Below, piece by piece: positions 31,539 to 41,899 of a stretch of DNA of 64,000 nt (position 1 is its first letter; every line of letters starts with the position of its first letter). Made by a program: the position numbers and the translations under genes. This DNA is from Albugo candida. Taxonomy: Eukaryota > Oomycota > Peronosporomycetes > Albuginales. The notes under the pieces were generated by a model that was not told the DNA's origin, made no database searches, and saw nothing but the letters and a program-made list of their open reading frames with translations. The DNA is taken from the NCBI GenBank assembly GCA_040437565.1, contig JBDOQK010000069.1:95024-159023 (forward strand), in the 5' to 3' direction.

Positions 31539-31775
31539 TGCTGGTGGTGATAAAATGAAAACTACAATATATTTAGGTCCTTGGTTCGCGAACTCGCTTG
31601 CTACTCCAAGCCTACTGGATTCTTCGACTATACCCTGATAGTTTTTCATACCGCGCATTACTAATCGTATAGTCGCGCATTAGAAATCACCTGGACGCGC
31701 GTCAGTAATTCTGTGCCTTTACTAACACGCATCATATGATAAAGTAACCTGACAACACCACACCCTTCTTCAACA
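31539..31775 (-). repeat. putative single LTR of copia fossil 4
   Basis: The right edge is fixed by the adjacent purine-rich tract and the CTTCAACA end. The left edge is the point where LINE D similarity stops (31538). With no second copy to compare, the limits are provisional. Confidence 0.55.
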
Positions 31776-33870
31776 CTCCTCCTTGCCATCACAACAGCAG
31801 CAGCTTTGCTAGTGTAAACCCATCAGCAGCCGGAGCTTGGCGAGCTTGTGCTTCTCTTCTGTCTTGGTCAATAATCAGCAAGCATGGGATCGGAGTGAAC
31901 GTAGGACGGCTCAAGTATGCCACGAAGGGCAAAGTCCTTCACAAACTTGAGGAGCACATAGATATGTTTTGCTCTCATGGACGAAGCCTCACCTCATTCT
32001 GGTTGATAGCCGCTTGATTATCCACATGCAACTTCATGGGCATAGACGATGCAAGCCCCACTTTTAGCAGCATTTCCCTTATCCTAAGGAGTTCGCGTGC
32101 CGCTACGGACGGTGCCAGAAACTCGGTCTCCATCGTCGAAATCAAACCCCTCTTGCTTTTTCGTCGACCGGCTCACGGGCATTCCACTGAATAACAGCAT
32201 CGCTCCAGTTAGGGACTTTTTGCCATCCTTGTCCGATGCGAACTCCGCATCGCTATATGACTGTAGATTAACAGCATCTTCACCATCAGTACAGGCACGC
32301 ATCTCGAGCCTTATATTCTTGCTTGCCGAAAGGTACCTTGCAATCTCCTGCCCAATTTCTAGTCTTGCTCCCGCGGCTGGTGAGTTTGAGGCGTTGTCTT
32401 GAGCACCCCAAACGTGATGTCTGGGCGAGTGCACCGCGCTACCCACAACAAACTTCCAACGATGGTATGAATCTACCAGATTGAAGGTTTTTCAGGTTTT
32501 GCGTCCTTCAAAAGCAGGATACTTTCCGGTCCGGCTACGTCCTAGCAGTCCTTCCCGATGGGTGTACGCGTTGGGTCCGCAGAACCCAAACCGTGTTCCC
32601 GGAGCAACGCTTGTATCGCCTCCTCCTGATCCAAAGCATAGGAGTGCGCATCGGGCACCTTAACTGGAAATGCTAGAAATCTGTACACCTCTCCCAGGCT
32701 CTTGATTGAAAGCGATTCCATCGCCTTAAGAAACCAAGGGACCGATATGGCGTTTGTCGCCGTAACTAGGGTATCGTTGACGTACACGCCAGCTGAAGTC
32801 ATATCATCACCGTCACGTTTTAGTGAAGGCACAAATAACTGACACACTGTTCAAATCCTGATTCCTTGACTCTCAAATGCAACAGCTGGCTCCATAGTCT
32901 TCCCGCCTGTTTGAAACCATACAGGCTTTTGCTTCAACTCGAGTGCGACTTCAATTACACTGGACACTTCAAGTTCCTGAAGGTTTTCATCCTTGATCTT
33001 CATGCCTCTTTGTACGTGCAGCAATATCTCCAAATGCTCCTCCTGTTTAGCACTTTCATAGGCATCTGGAATGTCGCCATGTTTTGCAGGAACACCCCAT
33101 ATCCCCACAAGTACCAGGATCACTTTCAATGTTGACATGTCCATAACGGCAGCCAAGGTTAATGAGTAGTCAACACCGAAGACTTGTTCATTTTCGTATC
33201 CAACGAGTCTCGCCTTGAGCCGGTCCATTGCACCGGTTTGTCTGTCTTGTTCTTGTACACCCACTTACTGTACAACATTTTTGCAGAGGCAGGTCGCCTG
33301 ATCACGTTCCAAACTTCCTTGGACTCAAGAGAGTGGATTTCTTCGGACATTGCCTTGTTTCAACCTTCCGCCTTTGTGCTGAGCATCGTCTCAGTGTGCG
33401 TCTTTGGTCAGGTGCGTACACTTGTAGACACGGTGGCTACATCAATCTTCGTAGACCTTCGTTCTTGTTTCGACTGCTTAGGTGACCCACGTGTTGAATA
33501 GGGATCACACGTCCACTTCTTGAGCTTGCACTTTTCTTGTTTTCTCCATCACCAATGCATTCCTAAGTAATCTGCGAGTCTGCTTCAGAGTTACCATCAT
33601 GGTCTTTTCGTTGCACGCTAAGTTTTAGTCGTTCATTCTGCACAATGATGCGCTTCCATCGCTCCGCAGATTTTAAAAGAACTCGGCTCATATGAGACGA
33701 TCTGTACATTCGAACGAACGATAAACGATTGCGAGGATGTGGATGCTGGAGATTTTCGATTACAAAGCGCGCGGAAGCCAAATAAAAAGAGTACGAGCAG
33801 ATGATGCAGATAACACTGCAGGATTTTCCAGAGAGATTCTCAGTACGTTGGAAAGTATAGAGAAGTCTAT
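31539..33870 (-). mobile_element. copia-family remnant with one visible LTR
   Basis: A putative 3' LTR (31539-31775, TG...CA on the plus strand) is preceded, in element direction, by a purine-rich tract (GGCAAGGAGGAG, 31776-31787). Upstream in element direction come RNase H (about 32084-32446, with S-Y-S-D-A-E-F-A-S-D), reverse transcriptase (about 32542-33264) and the segment between integrase and RT (about 33159-33500). No second LTR or gag is found up to LINE E, so the 5' half is missing. It is broken, with several breaks. The sequence from 33563 to 33870 is included because a long minus-strand frame continues, but its identity is uncertain. Confidence 0.75.
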
Positions 33871-34599
33871 GCACTAGGAATTATAAATGATGCCGTCACG
33901 CTCAAACCAATTCCCAAAGCACGCCGCAACAAATTACAAAAGCAATCAAGGCGTGAAAGCGCGTGAGATAAGAATCGCAATCTAAACAACTTTTATTCTG
34001 AGAAAATGTTCAATTACACGTTAACCTATTTCTTTAATTTGAAAGCAGCTGATGTTTCCAAGTTTGAAATATTATTGCGATATTTAGCATCATATGTAAT
34101 GATTTACTTGAGCATCTCATTGTCGCATATATCAGAGTCTTGCAATTGTGAACGAGAGCGACGAAGTCATGTATTATTTATCAGGCTCCTGGGCATTGAG
34201 CTAGGATTTTTAGAGAACCGCTAGCATAATTTGATGCCAACGAACGAAAAACGATCGACGCTATTAACATCGCAAGCCATTTTCCTCTCAGTATTGTGAC
34301 TGCGGGCATTGGAGATGGAACGTACGATTTTATGAAGCAGGATAAAGGTTCCCTTCACAGACGAAAATTAGAAAATTTGCAGCTCGTCGATTATCAATTA
34401 CGTGTCACCCAATCCTTTTGAATGAGACGCAATATAATTCAAATAGAAAATCGCATCCAAATAGTCACTTTCTGTAGACGTCAAAGTCAGTTTGAACTTG
34501 ATACACTCATGAATCTCTAAGAACAGCATCCTGCAATTAGACGTCTCGGGTATCTCGAAGCGGATCCATTCAACTTCGGATATACCATTCCAGAGAACC
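33871..34599. other. AT-rich spacer, no recognised gene
   Basis: Only short frames occur (for example 34006-34224 plus). None shows a domain I recognise. The stretch could be the rest of the copia remnant or old unique sequence. Confidence 0.4.
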
Positions 34600-37480
34600 A
34601 CGTGCAGTCTCTACCACAGTCTGGCAACCAACCCGAACAAGTAGAGGCCCAGTATCTCCAGTTTCAGTCTCAATGACTGTGGTTCCTCAGAAAGCGTAAA
34701 CAACCACATGGATCATGGCACTGGACTCAATTTGTGATTTCGTGAGCATCATATACCGCGGGCTAAAATTCGATTGCCTCGACAAAGCAGCGACGCCGAA
34801 GCTCGGGGGTACTGCTTACCCAAGCACTGCACAGTACCCTACCAAAAAGATTATCTTTTTTTATATTTGAAATTTCATTTGACCACGCGCTCCCTTCCCG
34901 TACACTTGTCTCACATCCCAAGAATAAAGGTATGGCCACTCAAACTCTGGGAACTAAATCTTATCTATTGAGGGTTGAAGCCGTCTGGTCGTAATGAAAT
35001 TGGCTGGTCAGAAACTCCCTTGATTGCAGCTCATTTCGGAATCAGTCAAAGACAATTATAGCGCACTGTGAAGCACAGCCGCAATGAAACCAGTAGTATT
35101 CCCAAAAAAAGCTCAGGACGACCAAAAAAACTTGATGAAATGGATGTTAGGCGCTAGGTTCGCAAATCAAGAATGATCGGTGGGCAACAGAGACATCACC
35201 GTGAGCAACAACACGGCGACTTCATGAAACTAGATAATTTTCTCGCGTAGCGCTCAAAAAGCCATTTTTAAGTGCAAAGCATATCGCCTGTCGATTGGAC
35301 TATGCACCGGGACATAAAAATGATACGAAGCAGTTCTGGAGTTCGGTCTCGTGGACAGATGAAGCCAGCTTTAAAATCGGCAAGAATTCCTCAAGCCGCT
35401 TGTCTGGAGAACAGCCTATGAGAGGTACAATCTAGACTGTCTAGCGCCCTATTTCAGATCAGGGCGCTATTCAGTGATGGTCTGGGGCGCCTTTCAAGAA
35501 AAAAAGAAGAGTCGATTAATCCGCATGGGTCGGAACTGGTGGAAAGCAGTTGTCTTTGTTGAAGAAGTCTATGATATTGAATTGGGCAGATTTTGGGCTG
35601 AGCTCAATAGTCCTATATCAATGGAAGATGGCACTCCATTCCATCGAAGCATTGCCTGTATGAAATAGAGGGATGAAGGAGGCAACGCAAAGTTGAAATG
35701 AGCATCAAATTCCAAGACCTCAACCTAATCTAACGTGTGTGGGCGAGACTCAAAGATCAGATCCAAAAGGTTCTCACCGCAATAAATGATGAAGAATTGT
35801 TGCAACAAATTAAGATTTTTGGTCCAAGATAGTTGAAGATTGGTTGAAAAGCTTAGTCGACACCTTTTTTACGCCCTTTATTGTGGCAACCAAGACAGCC
35901 TTAATAGCCGCCACCAAGGATTTCAAGCTTCGAAGAATACTCACTCGCATGCTGAACTTACGGTGAAAAGCGGGCAGAAGACGTCTTCATCTGCTTGTTC
36001 TTTCTCATCCTTGAAGTCCCCCACCGTCAAGTATTCATTCGAGCTTGGACACCCCTCTCAAACTAACTCAACTGCACAGTTCGAACCGAGATTCCTGCGG
36101 GAGAATTCGTTTAACTACCGGTTCGTTTGGAGAAAGAAGAAGCCTAGATCAACCTTCCCTACACTCGTACTGGGTTTAAGATCGCATTTTCCGCATCGGA
36201 AAATAACAACCGTGCATCCATCCCTTGCTTGGTCCAAGCAGAAAGCGGTGTTGTTCATGGCAACCCGCTGTACCGGGGCGAAGCTATTGAAAGCTTGATA
36301 GAGGAACAAAGTCTTCACAAAGGCCCGCAACTACTCTGGAACACGGCGCATCGTCGAGAACAAACTGCAACATTTCTTCTACGCCCTCAAAGTCCCAGGG
36401 ACACGCCTAGTGGCAACAGCAGCCCAACCTACCGTTATTGAATCAGTCTCCCGGGAACCATCGATCGAGTCCCACATAGTTTATGCCGATCACGCTATCT
36501 TGCGTGCTATCAGCAATACGCCAATCGACACGCATGGAGGTTCTTCCAGATTACATCGTCGTATTACTCATCGTTGTGGTGACAGTATCCCCTGCAAAGA
36601 AACCTTGTTGGTGGCATTATTCCCTAGTGACAAGGATCGCAACTTCACAGTGTTTCTCGCCGAATATGATCTCTATATCTGGGCCTTTGCATCATCAATC
36701 GATATCGATTCGGTTAGTGCTGCTGCTCTCATCTCTAAAGATCATTTCACCTATCTTAAGTGTAGCCACTTCCTCCTAGTGTGGTTATGGCACTAGCCGC
36801 ATTAGAATTAGCCACTTATGTCCTTTCTAAGGCTCCCTAGTCTATGTCGTCTCCTTGGATACACATTCTCTTGCCCCAAAGACGCTATGGAACACTTTAG
36901 CACTTCTTCCGCCATTGAAATCCGCGGCACGTCCGACACATTCGGTCGAGTGACAGTGAATTCCGCTGGTTCTTAAGCAGCCTTGGACCTCATCCGGCCT
37001 TTAACTAAACATGAATGGTCTGAACCAAGTCAACCCAGCTTTCTATCGACAACTATTTCCCAACTTATCACACTCCAAAAAACTCGATTGAGTTGTGCCG
37101 ATCATCAACAACGCAACTCGTATTTCATCAGTACCGTGGATTCCACCCGAAGATCTTTTTGTCTCCCTTGGAGGTTACCAATGGTGTTGGACGTAATGGC
37201 GTGGGCCCAATCATCCTGTTACATCACCCCTTCGGGTCCTATGATCAATATCACCTCCAGATACATCACGAATGCATATCAAAGCCACTTCATGATTGTC
37301 GACACTTCCTTGGAACAGCAACACGTGTGGCTTCATGTCCTTTATGCACCTGATCAGCTTACCGCAAGAGTCACTTTCTTCGAATATCTCCCTACTTTCT
37401 TCCCGGATGATATTCAACATATCGTATTAGGGGACCTAAATGCTCTTATTGTCCCTTCCCTGGATTCTGGAGCATCACAG
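34600..37480 (+). mobile_element. LINE copy E, ORF1 and start of endonuclease, split by a Tc1/mariner relic
   Basis: Similarity to ORF1 of copies C and D begins near 34600-34680 (F-V-S-I-I-Y-R-G-L-K-F-D-C-L-D at about 34738-34780) and breaks at about 34830. It resumes near 35871 with the K/A-rich block (paralogous to 20812 in copy C). A segment E-S-G-V-V-H-G-N-P-L-Y near 36240 matches copies C and D. The endonuclease starts with L-N-M-N-G-L-N-Q-V-N at about 37007 and has A-P-D-Q-L-T-A-R-V near 37350 and G-D-L-N-A near 37432. The copy then runs into a second Tc1 relic. It is distinct from copy D because the ORF1 parts overlap in content but differ in sequence. Confidence 0.7.
34835..35870 (+). 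mobile_element. Tc1/mariner transposon relic inside LINE E
   Basis: A helix-turn-helix region (A-A-H-F-G-I-S-Q-R-Q-L, about 35023-35060) is followed by S-G-R-P-K-K-L-D-E (about 35115). The first catalytic aspartate is in S-W-T-D-E-A-S-F (Asp codon 35358-35360). V-M-V-W-G-A-F follows near 35475, then M-E-D-G-T-P-F-H-R-S (about 35620), and a D-L-N-L-I-stop-R-V-W block (35716-35742) in which the third acidic residue is replaced by a stop (35731-35733). These are landmarks of Tc1-type DDE transposases. No matching terminal inverted repeats were found, and LINE sequence of about 300 bases is missing at the site, so the ends are approximate. Confidence 0.75.
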
Positions 37481-37484
37481 CACA

Positions 37485-38160
37485 AGTGCCCGACTTCCGA
37501 GTTATTGGAGCTGGTCACATCAGTCCAGCAGATTGATTTCCAAAACTCCATACTGGAGTTCTGTTATTTTTTTGCAAAGTCCAGTCTCTTTGCAGTGTGT
37601 GGATTGTTTAGAAAGAGCTTTTTATCCCTTACTCTAGCAGAAGACCAGCGGCAGGTAAAGTCTCTCTCGTTGTAGTCTGACCAGCTTCAGTTGGCATGTT
37701 GATGGTACTTTCGGCCAAAGTTGAACATCTTGCACCCTTGGTGCTATGAACTAGAATTCTGACGTCTCTTTTTGAACATTTTTTGCTATCCAGGGCTTTT
37801 CTTTGGCATAATTGTGTTCTCTTTCTTCCACCTCTCCATGATGCGTCGCATCTGTGGCTCATTTGTATTGAACGTGTAGGCAATTTCTACAACTGTTGTA
37901 CCATCCTGCCTAATTAAAACAATGCGCAAATGTTTCTCGGCAGTCAAAGTATGTTTTAGTGCAGTTTCAGCAATATTTAAAAACTTTCGGGGTGCGGCAG
38001 TGGTTTGTTCCAAGGCAAGTTTGCGATTGAGTGGAGAGATTAAGAAAAAGCAAACAACTATTTTCGTCCAGGTCCAGGTGGAAGACATGCCTTCCACTAT
38101 TCAACTTACCGCATACGTCAGGTCGGATCTATCTTCTCGCTATCTCTTCCCCTTCTAGGG
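37485..38160 (-). mobile_element. second Tc1/mariner relic, minus strand, terminating LINE E
   Basis: On the minus strand a frame from 38097 carries a helix-turn-helix segment (L-I-R-Q-D-G-T-T-V-V-E-I-A, then P-Q-M-R-R-I-M-E-R-W). Farther on come K-R-L-D-F-A-K-K (about 37578-37601) and C-W-T-D-V-T-S-S-N (about 37505-37531), the DDE region around the first catalytic aspartate. The C-terminal half is missing. Stops and frame changes are present. No terminal inverted repeats were identified. The left edge is where LINE E endonuclease similarity ends. Confidence 0.7.
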
Positions 38161-41100
38161 ATATGACTTAGGTATATATTTCAAACAACTATTCGTCAAG
38201 ATCATTGCTTTTTTTAGCATTTATGAAAAGAATAACACTTGCGTGTCGTATGAGTAGTGCCTCAGTTCAAGTCTTCGCTGAATGAAACGTTTCGAAACGT
38301 TCTCTAAATTTCTACAACAGTAGGTACGAATTTCTAAGTATTACACTTTTTCTATTCACGCATATTGAAAATCCACGGGAAATACATCCGACAGAAAGTA
38401 GAGGTGAGCTAGGATTTAGAAGAATGTCTCAACTACTTATAGAATATATTCCGCTCAAGTGCTCTAGTAAGTCATCCAAGGAGCGTGACATACTGCTCTT
38501 CACTTACGCAAATATGTTTTTAAATCCAAGAGGAGACAAGGTTTTGGCAAACTACAGAGTCACCGAAAGAGCACAAGTCACTGTCCAACTTCTCGATAGA
38601 TAGTCGATATGTTCTATTAGAACATGGGCCATCATACAGATCTGATGTATTCTATCCGCATGTGAATTGAAGATCCAATTTTATGCCATAATGGGAATCT
38701 AAAAAATTTCTATCATCGGATTTGGGCGTCGTATGGAAGTACCTGAATGTCGGTATTGCATGTTTAAAAACGGTAGAATGATGATAAAAGTAGAGTGCTG
38801 ATGAGGTTGTATTCTACCATATCAGCAAGCAGGGTGAGAACGTCAATACTACAATGTCCTTACGGGACTGCATACAGTACAGACCGGTGGTATCAACGTG
38901 AAAGAAGTTAAGTCCGTACTTGTACAAGATCATTTTCACACTACCTGCTTTCTACTTAACTTTCCAATCAATAACTACGAGTAACTTTGATGATCGTATA
39001 AGACTTCTTGAGCAGGCTCGGGATGCTGATTGAATGGATTGTTTAACCTATGATTGGTGCAATTATTGATGAGCGTCCGGTGTCATCATTTTAAGAAAGC
39101 GTGAGCTCTTAAATTAGGATGAGAAGTTACTTCCTCCTCCAATTTGATATACACCCAAAACCAGAGCAATGTAGAGCCAATAAAACATAGTCAAGTTACA
39201 TTTTTGTTTAACATACATTACCGAGCACTTTCAAAGCTATCAAATACTCCTATTGCTATTTATATTGTGTTGATCTATGATGCGTCTCATAAAAGTCGTT
39301 TAACCTACCTCTTTTTTGGCCCTAGACTTAGTATGATCGATCAATTAATTTAATGATCAATCATGGCTGAAATGCTCAGTTTTGAGATACTGATTGATAG
39401 TGATCGTATATTCAATGTCCGATGTATTTGCTTTGTTGTCCTTTTCGATGATGTCATTGTTCATCTATACTTAAAAATGAGATAAATTTTTCTGACCGCT
39501 GTGGGACGGAAATATCTACCCGGCACCTGACTACGTACTCAGTTAACTCATTGATAAATCTCGAGAAAGATGACAAGTGGGTGGTACAGTAAAAATATGA
39601 CGATTGTGCAGACTGAATATCCGATTGGCAGAAGCGAATAGATTGGAAGATATCGCTGGTATCGCAGTGAGACGACTGAAATCAACAAGATGCCATTACA
39701 CAATCTTTATCGCATTTTTCATTCTATAAAAATCCTTTCTTATTGAAAGAAAGGAGCTTTTTCGACTATGAGAGTCGCTCTAGTTCTATCAATTGTTATG
39801 AAAAGGCAAAGAATTGCAAGTATCGGGGAAACATTGAAGTTTTTTATATGATTTATCAAGGCGATATGTAAAACTGCAATTAGTGACGGCTCATGAAGAA
39901 TAGTGATTTTGCTTTACAAAACATTACATTTTTGTGATAAGTACGAGTGCTCTTCCACTCGCGATCATTTTCTACCGTATCGGAAGCCGCTCATACTTAA
40001 TTGGGTACGTCGTGGGGATATTTTAAAACAAAATATAGTTTAGAATGCCTCATTGCTTTGTACACTTATACAACCCCAAGACTGTTCATGTCATGTTTTA
40101 AACAAAGCGGGCAGATAAACACAAATTTGGTGCTGACTGAATCTAAGGCTCCAGCACTTGCACCATTTCATACTTTAATTGGTCAAGAAAGCATGAAGCT
40201 ATTTGATCCAGAACAGTAAAGCTGCTCCACCCTTATCAAAATCTATTTGTTCTTGCTCAACCATCTAATCTCGCTTTTGCTGCTGCATCCCATACGCCAA
40301 CAAAGAAGACAACAAGGTGGTCTTGCGTTAAATCAACCAAGTCGCCAAAACAATTTCATCCCATCCCACATTCTCACCAATCCAAATTATTTTAGCCTAT
40401 ATTCAAACGATCACGAATAGTAATCTAGAAGAAGAAAAACAAAGCAAGAGTATTATTGTGTACTTCGGAAATCTCATCTCGACCAAAGTACTGTTAGGAA
40501 TTATGCACGTAGCGTGTTAGCGAAACTTTAGCGAATAAAGCTAAGAAGTGACTAATATGCTATATTTTTGTATGACCCCATCAAATTACATTTATTACGC
40601 TTTCTTAGGCATGAAAACTGTCGTACAGAAAACTTCGGCCAGCGCAGAAAGTGACTAAGACACTCTTTGATACTATCAATTCGCCACTCACAACGATGAA
40701 AGTGACCAACCTAACACCGGTGTATCTTTTAAGTGGACGCAAAAGTAGAGATTGCGAGTGAGTGGCATCAAAGGAGAGAGGAATGCCGTACAAGGAGTGC
40801 GCGCAAGAAAAGTCGCGTACCATCAAATACTCTATACTAACGTATCATTAGCGCAGCCCTTCTTAGAATTGTAAGATCGTACGTGTATGCGTATGTGCAA
40901 GAGCCATGATCAGCATTCCTCCAAGTAGACCAAACGTCTCGATAAAAAAAGATCCGGCTTTTCCTCAATAATGGACACGAAAATAATCTCGAAAGTCATC
41001 TCGTCTACAGGTGTGGCGAAGAGCTTAGACTCAGGATCCAGTGTTCTCGAGAGGGCTTCCCTGTACAAGGGGTACGTTCGGTTCGATGATGAGACTTGTC

Positions 41101-41880
41101 CTCTACATAACCCGCATTTTTCCTTCTGTACAAACTTTCTGCAATATATTCTATCTTCTTCGGCTTTATCTTGTAAGCATCTACCACGCGAAGATAAATT
41201 GAGGGAGGAAGTGGTGATGAGTATGCTACATTCGCCAGATATGAGTACCTACTACTTTAGACGTCTTTGGAAGTACACTATTGTGCTCTTCCGCTGCTTT
41301 CAATGCCAACGTATCTTTCCTCTCCAAGAGACAGAGTCGTAGAAATGCATTCTTTAGGATACCACTGCCTGAAGCACTGAAATTTCAATTGACCCACACG
41401 CATAGGAAGAGTCACACCGTTTATTGCTATGACGAAACAAGATATGACAAGGAACGTCAAGTCCATTATTTCCTGGGTTGTACATATTGACATGAGAACG
41501 ACCAAGTTCACCGGGGTAAACCAAAGCATATCGGATAGACATAAGCTCTGTTTCAGCCAAACGATAAGGTCACTTTTTCCTTGACATATTAAAATAAAAG
41601 CATGGAACTCAGCTTGTCGCTTCATTGGGTGATATCTATGAGGGTAATCAAGCCCTTCTCGTTCCATTGTTGTCACAGTTAACACGCAAAGTTAGTGTCC
41701 CAGTACTGTCGCAACTATTTGCTCACCTGCCTTGGTGCGATGTCTGGCAAAAAGATATAATGGACTCAGCTCCAATTTTTACTTTTTTGACAAGTGTGCT
41801 TTTACTTGCATGCCTCAGTCCTACGATTTCTAAAGTGAAGTGTCTCTCGGCATGTGCAATTTTTCGTTCTCAACTGTCAG
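38161..41880. other. AT-rich stretch, mostly without recognised genes
   Basis: Apart from one short ubiquitin-like frame (38424-38603), only scattered short frames on both strands are seen (for example 40001-40219 plus, 40971-41342 plus). Composition changes visibly after 38160, from the C-rich LINE array to AT-richer sequence. No repeat units or element ends were recognised. Confidence 0.45.
38424..38603 (+). CDS. short frame with ubiquitin-like C-terminal pattern, possible pseudogene
   Basis: The frame is 59 codons from ATG to stop, and the same frame is open upstream to about 38290 without another ATG. Its end reads D-K-V-L-A-N-Y-R-V-T-E-R-A-Q-V-T-V-Q-L-L, preceded by D-I-L-L-F-T-Y-A-N-M-F-L. 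This follows the spacing of the last two strands of the ubiquitin fold (R-L-I-F-A-G-K-Q-L, then T-L-S-D-Y-N-I-Q-K-E-S-T-L-H-L-V-L in ubiquitin). There is no C-terminal double glycine and no clear N-terminal half. It could equally be chance; confidence is low. Confidence 0.22.
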   Translation: MSQLLIEYIPLKCSSKSSKERDILLFTYANMFLNPRGDKVLANYRVTERAQVTVQLLDR

Positions 41881-41899
41881 CAATTTCACAAACGAGGTG

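Noticed and set aside
34835-35871. A TA target duplication and terminal inverted repeats for the Tc1 relic.
   Set aside because: TA occurs at both proposed edges, but the adjoining sequences are not inverted repeats and LINE sequence is missing, so the duplication is not supported.
38799-38830. CTGATGAGG as a hammerhead ribozyme core.
   Set aside because: The matching GAAA and stem sequences are not present nearby.
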